NCBI GenBank assembly: GCA_002329405.1
Contig: DCTE01000190.1
Location: 11,468 to 27,702 of the forward strand
Reading direction: 5' to 3'
Length of the DNA: 16,235 bases
Origin: Ruminococcaceae bacterium UBA1448
GTDB lineage: Bacteria; Bacillota; Clostridia; Oscillospirales; Ruminococcaceae
Shown: positions 8,070-14,248 of the stretch, one piece after another
How positions within the stretch are numbered: position 1 is the stretch's first letter
Layout of the letters: each line of letters starts with the position of its first letter
The notes under the pieces: generated by a model
Database searches by the model: none
What the model saw: only the letters and a program-made list of their open reading frames with translations
Told to the model about the DNA's origin: nothing
Made by a program: the position numbers and the translations under genes

Positions 8070-8672
8070 TTATGAAAAACGCTTGATAAATTTTTCAGTA
8101 ACCAGAATATTCATCATCCTGTCGTATCGTCCGTGCGGCAATGCGGTGCGCAGACAGGCAGTATAGCAAACACCGGCCGTCGTACCGCAATAGCCCGACA
8201 GGAACCGGTCGTAATATCCTTTTCCATATCCCAGCCGGTAACCGGCAAGGTCAAACCCCAACCCTGGCAGTACACAAAAAGAGTTGATAAGTTCTGCTTC
8301 GGATACCGTTTCCAGCAGTTCCCGATGTTTTCCCACCACCGGTTCCAGCACACCAAACGATCCTGGCTCCAGTTCATCAAGCCCCCCAATCAGGAAGAAC
8401 TTCATATCCACCTTACCCGGTACACACCACGGAACCGCCACTTTTTTTCCATCCCGCAGTGCCTGTTCAATCAGCGCGTGGGTATCCACTTCAATGGCGG
8501 TCGACACATAACTGAGTACCAGTGATGCTTTTCGATATTCAGGCAAAGCAAGCAGACGCTGCAAAATCTGACGATCACGTTTTTGCTGATCATCCGGGGC
8601 AAAGCCGCGCCGGATAGATTTGAACTCGCTTCTCAGTTTCTTCTTAACCTCCCGGATATCCGTGTACCGCAT
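8070..8672 (-). CDS. 5-formyltetrahydrofolate cyclo-ligase (MTHFS)
   Basis: The 200-residue length is typical for 5-formyl-THF cyclo-ligase, which uses ATP to turn 5-formyl-THF into 5,10-methenyl-THF in the cytosol and returns this folate to the one-carbon pool. The N-terminus is basic (KKKLRSEFKSIRR), as expected. The family signature is LPGLGFD followed by GYRLGYGKGYYDRFL (about 135-158), which supplies the ATP and Mg contacts. ATG 8672 has AAAGGA at 8 bases. It lies in the same run as the ThyX-like and thymidylate kinase genes; ThyX-type synthesis uses 5,10-methylene-THF, so a shared folate/thymidylate theme is plausible. The B. subtilis homologue is called yqgN. Confidence 0.95.
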   Translation of the reverse strand: MRYTDIREVKKKLRSEFKSIRRGFAPDDQQKRDRQILQRLLALPEYRKASLVLSYVSTAIEVDTHALIEQALRDGKKVAVPWCVPGKVDMKFFLIGGLDELEPGSFGVLEPVVGKHRELLETVSEAELINSFCVLPGLGFDLAGYRLGYGKGYYDRFLSGYCGTTAGVCYTACLRTALPHGRYDRMMNILVTEKFIKRFS

Positions 8673-8711
8673 ACGTCAAATCCTTTCTCTTTTCAAATTA
8701 TCCTGACATTT

Positions 8712-9572
8712 TCAGTCCAGCATCATCGACATATAGCAGCTGCGCTGTGAAAACAGTCCCCCGTCCAAAGCCCGTCCCAGGCCATACACCTTATAAATAC
8801 CGCCATCCTCTTCGACAGGAGCATACACCACTGCTCTTTTCATGCCGTTGACCTGCATCAGAATCTGGGATGTCATAAACGGGTCCCCGTCTGTCTCCAT
8901 GAGTAACAGGAGCTTCTGCTGTCTGAGCATCCGATAGACCGCGTACCGTTCGACGCCATTCTCCACAAAACTGCAGATCCGTCCACCGGTCAACAGCAAT
9001 TCATCATACACATACCGCAGTTCCAACCCAGGATGACAGATAACGTCTCGTCCACTCCGTATCCGTTCCAGAAAAAAAGAACGCATCTGACAGAATTTCC
9101 AGAAGGGAAGCGGCAGAATCTGCGGCATCGGTGCGTCAGGGTGCAGCTGGATAAACTGCATCCACCGTCCGATCGACGGCTGATATCCCAGCCGTCTGGC
9201 GGCACCGGTCAGTTCTTTATTCCCGGCGAGCAGACAGGTAAAAGATTCTCCCTGCCGCCGAAGCTGCTGCACCATATACTCATCCAGCATTTTAAAATAA
9301 CCCTGCCGCCGAAAATCGGGATGGGTCATCGCCCCATAGATATACCGGCCGTTTTGCTCACCCTGGTCAGTCATCATCGTAACCCGGAGTGCTGACTGCA
9401 TCGAAACCGGCTGTCCGTTTACCCGCAGAAGAAAAAGCTCCGACGGTTCAAACCGGTTTTGAAAATAATATTGCAAATAGATATCCGATTCGGAAGGAAC
9501 GACCGTTTTCCAGAGCTTTTTCAGCTGCGGGATATCCGCATACTTTGCCGCAGACATCGTAATCTTCAGCAT
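8712..9572 (-). CDS. GNAT-family N-acetyltransferase
   Basis: This 286-residue cytosolic protein has GNAT motif A at about 77-96 (YIYGAMTHPDFRRQGYFKML). Its RRQGYF stretch corresponds to the R-x-x-G-x-G/A loop that holds the pyrophosphate of acetyl-CoA. The first GNAT domain covers roughly residues 1-140. The remaining 140 residues are beta/alpha and may form a second, degenerate GNAT-like half, as in two-domain relatives such as the Eis-like group. The substrate is unknown. ATG 9572 has AAGGAG at 9 bases. It lies 27 bases after thymidylate kinase and 39 before the cyclo-ligase, so it is almost certainly co-transcribed with them, but neither neighbour predicts its substrate. Confidence 0.85.
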   Translation of the reverse strand: MLKITMSAAKYADIPQLKKLWKTVVPSESDIYLQYYFQNRFEPSELFLLRVNGQPVSMQSALRVTMMTDQGEQNGRYIYGAMTHPDFRRQGYFKMLDEYMVQQLRRQGESFTCLLAGNKELTGAARRLGYQPSIGRWMQFIQLHPDAPMPQILPLPFWKFCQMRSFFLERIRSGRDVICHPGLELRYVYDELLLTGGRICSFVENGVERYAVYRMLRQQKLLLLMETDGDPFMTSQILMQVNGMKRAVVYAPVEEDGGIYKVYGLGRALDGGLFSQRSCYMSMMLD

Positions 9573-9599
9573 TTACCATAGCTCCTTCCGTTTCTCAGA

Positions 9600-10262
9600 T
9601 CAATCAGCTTGGGCGATCAGTTCCAGAATTTTTGCGGTAATCTGTTCAAGCGGCAGCGGCATACTTCCATCGTCACAGTCCACCTTTTTCCAATGCCAAT
9701 ACCGGCCCGCAAACCCTGCCGTATCCCGGCAGTGCTGCAAATAGGCCATGTTTTTTTCATGTATATCCTTACAGGACTCATCCCCCTGATACCTCTGGCT
9801 GAGCAGCCGGTCGGCGACCGCCCGGTTCATATCCAAAAAAATCACCAGGTCAGGCACAGGCAGCCCCAGCTTATGATATTCAAAGTCCTCAATCCACTTC
9901 AGATAATTCTCCCATTCACTGCGCGGAAGTTTTCCCATCTGGTGAATTGCATTGGAGGTAGCATACCGGGTCGCAAGAATCAGACTGCCTTCCCGATAAT
10001 CCTTTTCCCAGAATTGCTTATAAGAAGCATACCGGTCGACAGCGTAAAAACTTCCGGCAGCATAAGCATTGACATCGTCCGGGTTTTCCGAAAAAACACC
10101 TGAAAGATACATTTTGACCAGCGAGGAAGAAGGCTGCTGATAATCGGGGAAGGAAATCTGACGGACTTTTTTCCCCTGCTGTCTGAGTGCTTGGGCGACC
10201 AGATCGCTCTGGGTTGATTTCCCGCTGCCGTCCAGTCCGTCAATGACGATCAATTTTCCCAT
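9600..10262 (-). CDS. Thymidylate kinase family protein (dTMP kinase-like)
   Basis: The 220-residue protein is a P-loop deoxynucleotide kinase of the thymidylate kinase family, which phosphorylates dTMP to dTDP. It has the P-loop GLDGSGKST (9-17), the FPDY segment (38-41) in place of the E. coli REPGGT loop, DRYAS (76-80) for nucleotide binding, and an arginine-containing lid (SQRYQGDES, 155-163). The usual Asp-Arg-Tyr/His motif reads Thr-Arg-Tyr here (ATRYATSN, 97-104). The ATG overlaps the TGA of the ThyX-like gene by one base (TGATG), which implies translational coupling. This type may be an additional copy beside the usual tmk near holB; that cannot be judged from the window. A related deoxynucleoside kinase activity is the main alternative. 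Confidence 0.88.
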   Translation of the reverse strand: MGKLIVIDGLDGSGKSTQSDLVAQALRQQGKKVRQISFPDYQQPSSSLVKMYLSGVFSENPDDVNAYAAGSFYAVDRYASYKQFWEKDYREGSLILATRYATSNAIHQMGKLPRSEWENYLKWIEDFEYHKLGLPVPDLVIFLDMNRAVADRLLSQRYQGDESCKDIHEKNMAYLQHCRDTAGFAGRYWHWKKVDCDDGSMPLPLEQITAKILELIAQAD

Positions 10263-10888
10263 CAGCTATCCTCCCGGGGCAGGATCAGGTCAGCAGCATA
10301 GGGCAACGACTCAATCCAATCACAGAAGGTATGCCATTCAGCCAGCTTATGGTTGCGTCTGGCCTGATAGATATTGCGCAGCGTCTCATAGTTGAGGGTA
10401 CAGGTGCGCATCTGGTTATACGAAGAAGGCAGCAGCTGGATCATATCGTACCAGTACTGTTTGTCCTTATTTTCCATATATTTCAGCCGCAGCTTTTCCA
10501 GAAAGCCGACCAGCCGCTGCATCTCTTCCAACGTCTGCGCATCCATATGATCGGTACTGAAATCCTCCAGCGCAAAGGGGCGGGCATGAATCTTGTGCAT
10601 AGTTGAAGTCGAATTGGCAACAGTGGCAACTTTATAGGTATCGTATTCCTTCCACCAGTAGATCGGTGCGGTAATATCGACCGAGACAAAGATCTGACGG
10701 ATAAACTTCCGGTGATCGCTGCCCGCCGCACACAATCTGCGGGCGAGATCGAGGTCATTTTCTCCAAAGTGGAAGACGCCCTGAGAATCGGTATAACTAT
10801 CCATCTTCGCCCAGCTGTTGAGCGGATTGCGTGCCCCCCGCATCGCATTTTCCATATTCATCACAGCAGTATTTTCAGTTTTGAGCAT
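10262..10888 (-). CDS. Divergent ThyX-like protein (flavin-dependent thymidylate synthase superfamily)
   Basis: The 208-residue protein matches the ThyX layout but not its signature. Residues 151-185 (QLLPSSYNQ, then TLNYETLRNIYQARRNHKLAEW) follow the ThyX C-terminal pattern LP-x-T-x-N-x-x-L-x-N-x-x-x-x-R. The segment at 76-100 (IYWWKEYDTYKV, then NSTSTMHKI) lies where ThyX has the RHR-x7-S motif that binds FAD and dUMP. The RHR itself is replaced by KEYD, so catalysis as a classical ThyX is uncertain. The 1-base overlap with a thymidylate kinase strongly supports a role in thymidine nucleotide supply. ATG 10888 has AAGGAG at 9 bases. It is the first gene of the run, with a promoter and a structured leader upstream. 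The function is inferred from pattern and context, not certain. Confidence 0.6.
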   Translation of the reverse strand: MLKTENTAVMNMENAMRGARNPLNSWAKMDSYTDSQGVFHFGENDLDLARRLCAAGSDHRKFIRQIFVSVDITAPIYWWKEYDTYKVATVANSTSTMHKIHARPFALEDFSTDHMDAQTLEEMQRLVGFLEKLRLKYMENKDKQYWYDMIQLLPSSYNQMRTCTLNYETLRNIYQARRNHKLAEWHTFCDWIESLPYAADLILPREDS

Positions 10889-10920
10889 CCTGCAAATCTC
10901 CTTATGGGTCAGTAATCAAA

Positions 10921-10960
10921 AGCAGGCAGGCTTGCCCTGCAACGCTGCTCCCGGCAGGCC
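10921..10960 (-). promoter_or_regulatory. Structured 5' leader of the ThyX-like operon (possible attenuator)
   Basis: In the RNA, AGCAG (10949-10945) pairs with CTGCT (10925-10921) around an inner stem, GCAGG/CCTGC (10940-10936 with 10930-10926), which has a 5-base loop. Four U follow. An upstream CCTGC (10958-10954) could pair with the same GCAGG instead, which makes the two folds mutually exclusive. The arrangement resembles an attenuator but the U-run is short. It fits no riboswitch class I recognise. Confidence 0.35.
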
Positions 10961-10977
10961 TACGCATATATAAAAGT

Positions 10978-11006
10978 ATTATACCACAACCACAGCGATA
11001 ATAAAA
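10978..11006 (-). promoter_or_regulatory. Promoter of the ThyX-like/tmk operon
   Basis: A consensus -10 TATAAT (10978-10983), preceded by TGG (extended -10), lies on the minus strand. The -35 at 17 bases spacing (TTTTAT, 11001-11006) is weak, which is common with an extended -10. Predicted start is near 10971, leaving an 80-base leader before ATG 10888. It directly follows the terminator of the miaB-ylbF unit. Confidence 0.72.
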
Positions 11007-11041
11007 GTAATTTTTGTTAAGTCCATTCACCCTCTGCCGAG

Positions 11042-11098
11042 AAAAAATCCCTGCTCTCCGGCAGGTACACCAGACGGTGTTCTATCGGGAAGCAGGGA
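11042..11098 (-). terminator. Terminator after ylbF with inner hairpin
   Basis: On the minus strand a 13-position stem (11086-11098 with 11048-11060), with one G-T pair and one mismatch, is followed by a run of six T (11042-11047). Its loop holds a second small hairpin, ACACC/GGTGT. It begins 27 bases after the ylbF stop and separates the miaB-ylbF unit from the operon downstream. Confidence 0.88.
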
Positions 11099-11124
11099 AT
11101 CTCTGTCACACTGTTACAGCATTA

Positions 11125-11535
11125 TCAGTGGCAGCCGCCGCCGCAGGAAGCGCAGGAGCCGGTGCAGCTGCACTCAACATCGCAGCTGTCGACGTCGTCG
11201 CCGTTGATCGCAGCCTGCATAATGGTGTTGATCTTCTGCATAATCTCTTCAACATCCTGCTTGGCAATGTTGTAATTCATCATATGCTCATTGCCCATGA
11301 TGTCGGTATAGGATTTCTGCAGCTGTTCATTCAGCTCAGCGATCTTCTTGTCATCCTTTTCAGCTTTAGCATTTTCCTGGGTCAGGTTCATCCGAACCAG
11401 GTTGAAATCGCCGATCAGCTCCTGGAGCTTGGCATCGCCATCACAGGCCTTTTCAGCTTCTTTCATTGCCAGGTATTCAGGGCAGCTCTGAATTGCTTTG
11501 CCCATTTCTCTTGCTGCGGTAATCGGATCCATCAT
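11125..11535 (-). CDS. YlbF/YmcA (Ric) family protein with cysteine-rich C-terminus
   Basis: The 136-residue protein is almost all helix for its first 112 residues, with heptad-like stretches (around KDDKKIAELNEQLQKS), as in the YlbF/YmcA family. It ends in a glycine-rich tail with six cysteines (118, 122, 124, 128, 131, 135) and a final His. In B. subtilis, YmcA, YlbF and YaaT (RicA, RicF, RicT) form a complex that carries [4Fe-4S] clusters and affects RNA processing, competence and sporulation. The ymcA gene there sits next to ymcB, the miaB gene, as here. The tail may ligate a metal cluster; this is inference. ATG 11535 (or 11532) has AAAGGA at 9 bases. The gene follows miaB by 78 bases with no promoter seen between them, and a strong terminator follows. 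Confidence 0.85.
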   Translation of the reverse strand: MMDPITAAREMGKAIQSCPEYLAMKEAEKACDGDAKLQELIGDFNLVRMNLTQENAKAEKDDKKIAELNEQLQKSYTDIMGNEHMMNYNIAKQDVEEIMQKINTIMQAAINGDDVDSCDVECSCTGSCASCGGGCH

Positions 11536-11613
11536 TTTCTTGATTCCTTTCTTTCTTGGTAATTGATCAGTATATGGTTGCCGGACATGCTTTTACATTC
11601 CGGGTCATATCGT

Positions 11614-13083
11614 TTATTCTTTGCCGGTCTGAAGGATTCCAGCCAATGCCCAGTTGGCAGCGGTCGTGATCTGTACATCGACAAACTGTCCGATCAGTGC
11701 CGGGGCGCCGATAAAGTCGACCACCATTCCCCGCTCAGTCCGCCCCATCAGCACCGTCTGTCCTTCTGAAACAGGATGCCCTTCCAGGATACCATTTTTC
11801 AGTTTGCCCTTGCCTTCACAGAGTACCCGCCGGACTGAACCGACCTCCTCTTCATAAAAGCGCATGCCGCAGGCCTTCTGTTCCTCCAGCAGCTGCTGAA
11901 ACCATCTGGACTTTTCCGCCGCCGGGATAGGATCATCCATCTTTGCAGCGCGGGTCCCCTCACGGGGGGAATAGATAAAAGTAAACAGTGAGCTGTACCC
12001 GACCTCTTTGATCAGTGAGACCGTTTCAAGAAATTCCTCATAAGTTTCCCCCGGGAACCCGACAATGATGTCGCTGGTAAAGCTGACGCCGGGGATCTTT
12101 TCCCGCGCATACCGGACAATATCCAGATATTGCCCGCGGGTATAATGCCGGTTCATCGCCTGCAATACCCGGTCGCTGCCCGACTGCACGGGGAGGTGGA
12201 TGTGTTTGCAGATTTTAGGCGTACGCGCGATCACATCAATCAGCTCACGGGTACAATCCCGCGGGTGGGAGGTCATAAACCGTACCCAGAAATCACCTGG
12301 CAGATTGCCCACTGCTTCCAGCAGCTCCGGGAAGCTCATATCATCCTGTAAATCTTTTCCGTAGGAGTTGACATTCTGACCGAGCAGTGTGATTTCCTTA
12401 TATCCGTCTGCGATCAGCTGACGCGCCTCTGCAAGGATATCTGCCGACCGGCGGGAACGTTCCCGGCCCCGTACCAGCGGAACCACGCAGTAGGTACAGA
12501 AATTGTTGCAGCCGTACATGATCGGCAGACCGGCCCGGACGCCATCCTCACGCAGGGTCGGCAGACCTTCAGCAATAACACCGTCGCACACAGGCGTCTC
12601 AAACACCCGGTGACGCTTTTTCCCCTCATCGGTCAGCAGCCGGTGCAGCAATTCGGGCAGGGTATGCAGCACATGGGTACCGAATACCAGATCAACACCC
12701 GGAAAACTTTTGCGAATCTTTTCGGAAACATGCTCCTGCTGTGCCATACAGCCGCAGACACCAATCAGCATCTCCCGCCGGGAAGCCTTCTGATGGGTTG
12801 CCTGCCCGATAATGCCGAACACCTTCTGTTCAGCGTTTTCCCGGACAGCACAGGTATTATAAATCGCAATGTCCGCTTCTTCCACCGACTCGGTGAAACT
12901 ACAGCCCATCTGCTGGAGCATACCGGCCAGCTTTTCACCATCGTTGACATTCTGGGCACATCCGAAGCTCTTGACCATCGCACGGGGCGGATGTCCAAAA
13001 CGCTTTTGCAGCAAAAGGCGGTTTTCCTCGATAAACGCCTTCTGTGCCTGTAATTCCATATCACGAATATATCTGATTTCCAT
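11614..13083 (-). CDS. miaB: tRNA-2-methylthio-N6-dimethylallyladenosine synthase MiaB
   Basis: The 489-residue enzyme is a radical-SAM methylthiotransferase that converts i6A37 to ms2i6A37 in tRNAs reading U-starting codons. The N-terminal UPF0004 domain holds its cluster with cysteines in KSFGCAQN (Cys42), NTCAVRE (Cys78) and CGCMAQ (Cys112). The radical-SAM triad is GCNNFCTYC (Cys192, 196, 199). Further motifs include LLGQNVNSYG, HLPVQSGSD and DIIVGFPGET. The last 65 or so residues are a TRAM domain for RNA binding. The frame stays open to 13248, but a consensus promoter at 13142-13170 lies inside that extension. ATG 13083 is downstream of it and gives the family length; its upstream site is modest (GGAG at 14 bases, AGAG nearer). 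It is divergent from the NIF3 gene and is followed by ylbF. Confidence 0.97.
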   Translation of the reverse strand: MEIRYIRDMELQAQKAFIEENRLLLQKRFGHPPRAMVKSFGCAQNVNDGEKLAGMLQQMGCSFTESVEEADIAIYNTCAVRENAEQKVFGIIGQATHQKASRREMLIGVCGCMAQQEHVSEKIRKSFPGVDLVFGTHVLHTLPELLHRLLTDEGKKRHRVFETPVCDGVIAEGLPTLREDGVRAGLPIMYGCNNFCTYCVVPLVRGRERSRRSADILAEARQLIADGYKEITLLGQNVNSYGKDLQDDMSFPELLEAVGNLPGDFWVRFMTSHPRDCTRELIDVIARTPKICKHIHLPVQSGSDRVLQAMNRHYTRGQYLDIVRYAREKIPGVSFTSDIIVGFPGETYEEFLETVSLIKEVGYSSLFTFIYSPREGTRAAKMDDPIPAAEKSRWFQQLLEEQKACGMRFYEEEVGSVRRVLCEGKGKLKNGILEGHPVSEGQTVLMGRTERGMVVDFIGAPALIGQFVDVQITTAANWALAGILQTGKE

Positions 13084-13141
13084 ATTCTCTGTTCTTTCTC
13101 CATCAATTGACCGGAAAGTATTCTCCACTATATTCTTCAAT

Positions 13142-13170
13142 ATTATATCCTGTCGGCCGGGCAGTGTCAA
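13142..13170 (-). promoter_or_regulatory. Consensus sigma-A promoter of miaB-ylbF
   Basis: On the minus strand, TTGACA (13165-13170) and TATAAT (13142-13147) are both perfect consensus and separated by exactly 17 bases. The start of transcription is expected near 13135, about 50 bases before ATG 13083. This also rules out a translation start further upstream at 13248. Confidence 0.92.
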
Positions 13171-13256
13171 CTCCCTTACGGCCCAAGCAGTTTTTTCCTG
13201 CCAGAAATTTTGTGATTTTGCTGCATCTGTGCCGCTTTTTTTCTCCAATTCATGGA

Positions 13257-13286
13257 TTGACGAACCTTATACTGTGGAATTATAAT
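13257..13286 (+). promoter_or_regulatory. Sigma-A promoter of the NIF3-family gene
   Basis: TTGACG (13257-13262, 5 of 6 consensus) and TATAAT (13281-13286) are 18 bases apart. Predicted transcription starts near 13293 and reaches ATG 13340 after about 47 bases. The site is divergent from the miaB promoter, with 86 bases between the two -35 boxes. A small inverted repeat, AAACA-ATT-TGTTT, lies at 13296-13308, just past the predicted start. Confidence 0.8.
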
Positions 13287-13339
13287 TTTGTTAGCAAACA
13301 ATTTGTTTTATTCTTTATTTGCAAGACAGGAGGCATATC

Positions 13340-14167
13340 ATGACCATTCAGCAGGTAATCGACAAAATTATCGCCTACCATCCCCCTCTGGGCGAACGGG
13401 AAGCAACCACCTGTGACACCGTCAAATTCGGTGACACCTCCATCCCCTGTACCGGCATCGCAACCGCAATTTATCCCTCTCCCGACATCATCCGCGAGGC
13501 GGCAGCAGCAGGCTGCAACCTGCTGGTTGTCCACGAGCCATCCTTCTATTCCCATATGGACCCGCTGGACTGGCTATCTGACAACCAGACGGCCAATTGC
13601 AAGATGGAACTTCTTCGCCAGCATCAGATGGTGATTCTGCGAGATCATGACCGAATCCATACCCATGTCCCCGATGGCATCTTTTACGGAGTTGTGCAGG
13701 AGCTGGGCTGGCAGCAGTATCTGAAAACCGATATGAACCAGCCGTCTGATCCATCCCACATCTTCGTCGCCGAATTTGAGATGCCGGGTATCCCGGTCAC
13801 TGAACTGGCAGCACAGATTAAGGAAAAGCTACAGCTCAAACAGCTGCGGCTGCTCGGCAACCGCGAAACGATTGTCCATAAAGCCGCGTTGGGCGGACAC
13901 CTGTTCCCCAATTCCGGCAAAGTGATCACAGCGATTGAACAGCAGCAGATCGACCTGTTTATCCCGCTGGAGATGATCGACTGGGAAGTCCCCTGCTACT
14001 TCAAGGATGCCGGACAACTGGGCCTGAACAAAGCCTGCCTGCAAACCGGGCATTACAACGGTGAGGAACTGGGCATGAAATACGCGGTCAACTGGCTGCG
14101 GGAGATCACAGAGAACACCCTTCCGGTCGTCTTCTGCCCCAACCGGGATATGTACGACTATATCTGA
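13340..14167 (+). CDS. NIF3-like (DUF34) dinuclear-metal protein
   Basis: The 275-residue protein belongs to the NIF3/DUF34 family of hexameric toroids with two metal ions per subunit, whose cellular role is still poorly defined. Expected ligand regions are visible: VVHEP (His65-Glu66), RDHDRIH (101-107) and GHYNGEELG near the C-terminus (His238 and Glu242/243). In E. coli YbgI the first pair is His-His, so the second ligand is replaced by Glu here. Length matches single-domain members without the PII-like insert. ATG 13340 has AGGAGG at 6 bases. A TTG at 13319 in frame has no site and is rejected. It has its own promoter, is divergent from miaB and convergent with hprK. Confidence 0.9.
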   Translation: MTIQQVIDKIIAYHPPLGEREATTCDTVKFGDTSIPCTGIATAIYPSPDIIREAAAAGCNLLVVHEPSFYSHMDPLDWLSDNQTANCKMELLRQHQMVILRDHDRIHTHVPDGIFYGVVQELGWQQYLKTDMNQPSDPSHIFVAEFEMPGIPVTELAAQIKEKLQLKQLRLLGNRETIVHKAALGGHLFPNSGKVITAIEQQQIDLFIPLEMIDWEVPCYFKDAGQLGLNKACLQTGHYNGEELGMKYAVNWLREITENTLPVVFCPNRDMYDYI

Positions 14168-14194
14168 TACAACGGTTTTCTTTCTAAACGACAG

Positions 14195-14240
14195 CCCGGC
14201 CGGCACTGCAACCAAATGTTGCAATACCGGCCGGGTCTGA
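14195..14240. terminator. Nested palindrome, probable bidirectional terminator
   Basis: CCCGGCCGG (14195-14203) pairs with CCGGCCGGG (14227-14235). Inside it TGCAAC (14207-14212) pairs with GTTGCA (14218-14223) around a 5-base loop. The two stems are separated by symmetric 3-base internal sides. It lies between convergent NIF3 and hprK genes, 27 bases after the first stop and 13 after the second. The T-rich tails are broken (TCTGATTTTGTCTTT on the + side), so termination is likely but not textbook. Confidence 0.7.
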
Positions 14241-14248
14241 TTTTGTCT

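Noticed and set aside
8070..8095. Catabolite-response (cre)-like string near the end of the cyclo-ligase gene
   Set aside because: TGAAAAACGCTT has one base too many against the cre consensus and lies at a gene end, not at a promoter.
11536..11613. Hairpin between miaB and ylbF
   Set aside because: CCGGA/TCCGG with a bulge can form, but no T-run follows, so it is not a terminator. It could be a processing site, with too little evidence to list.
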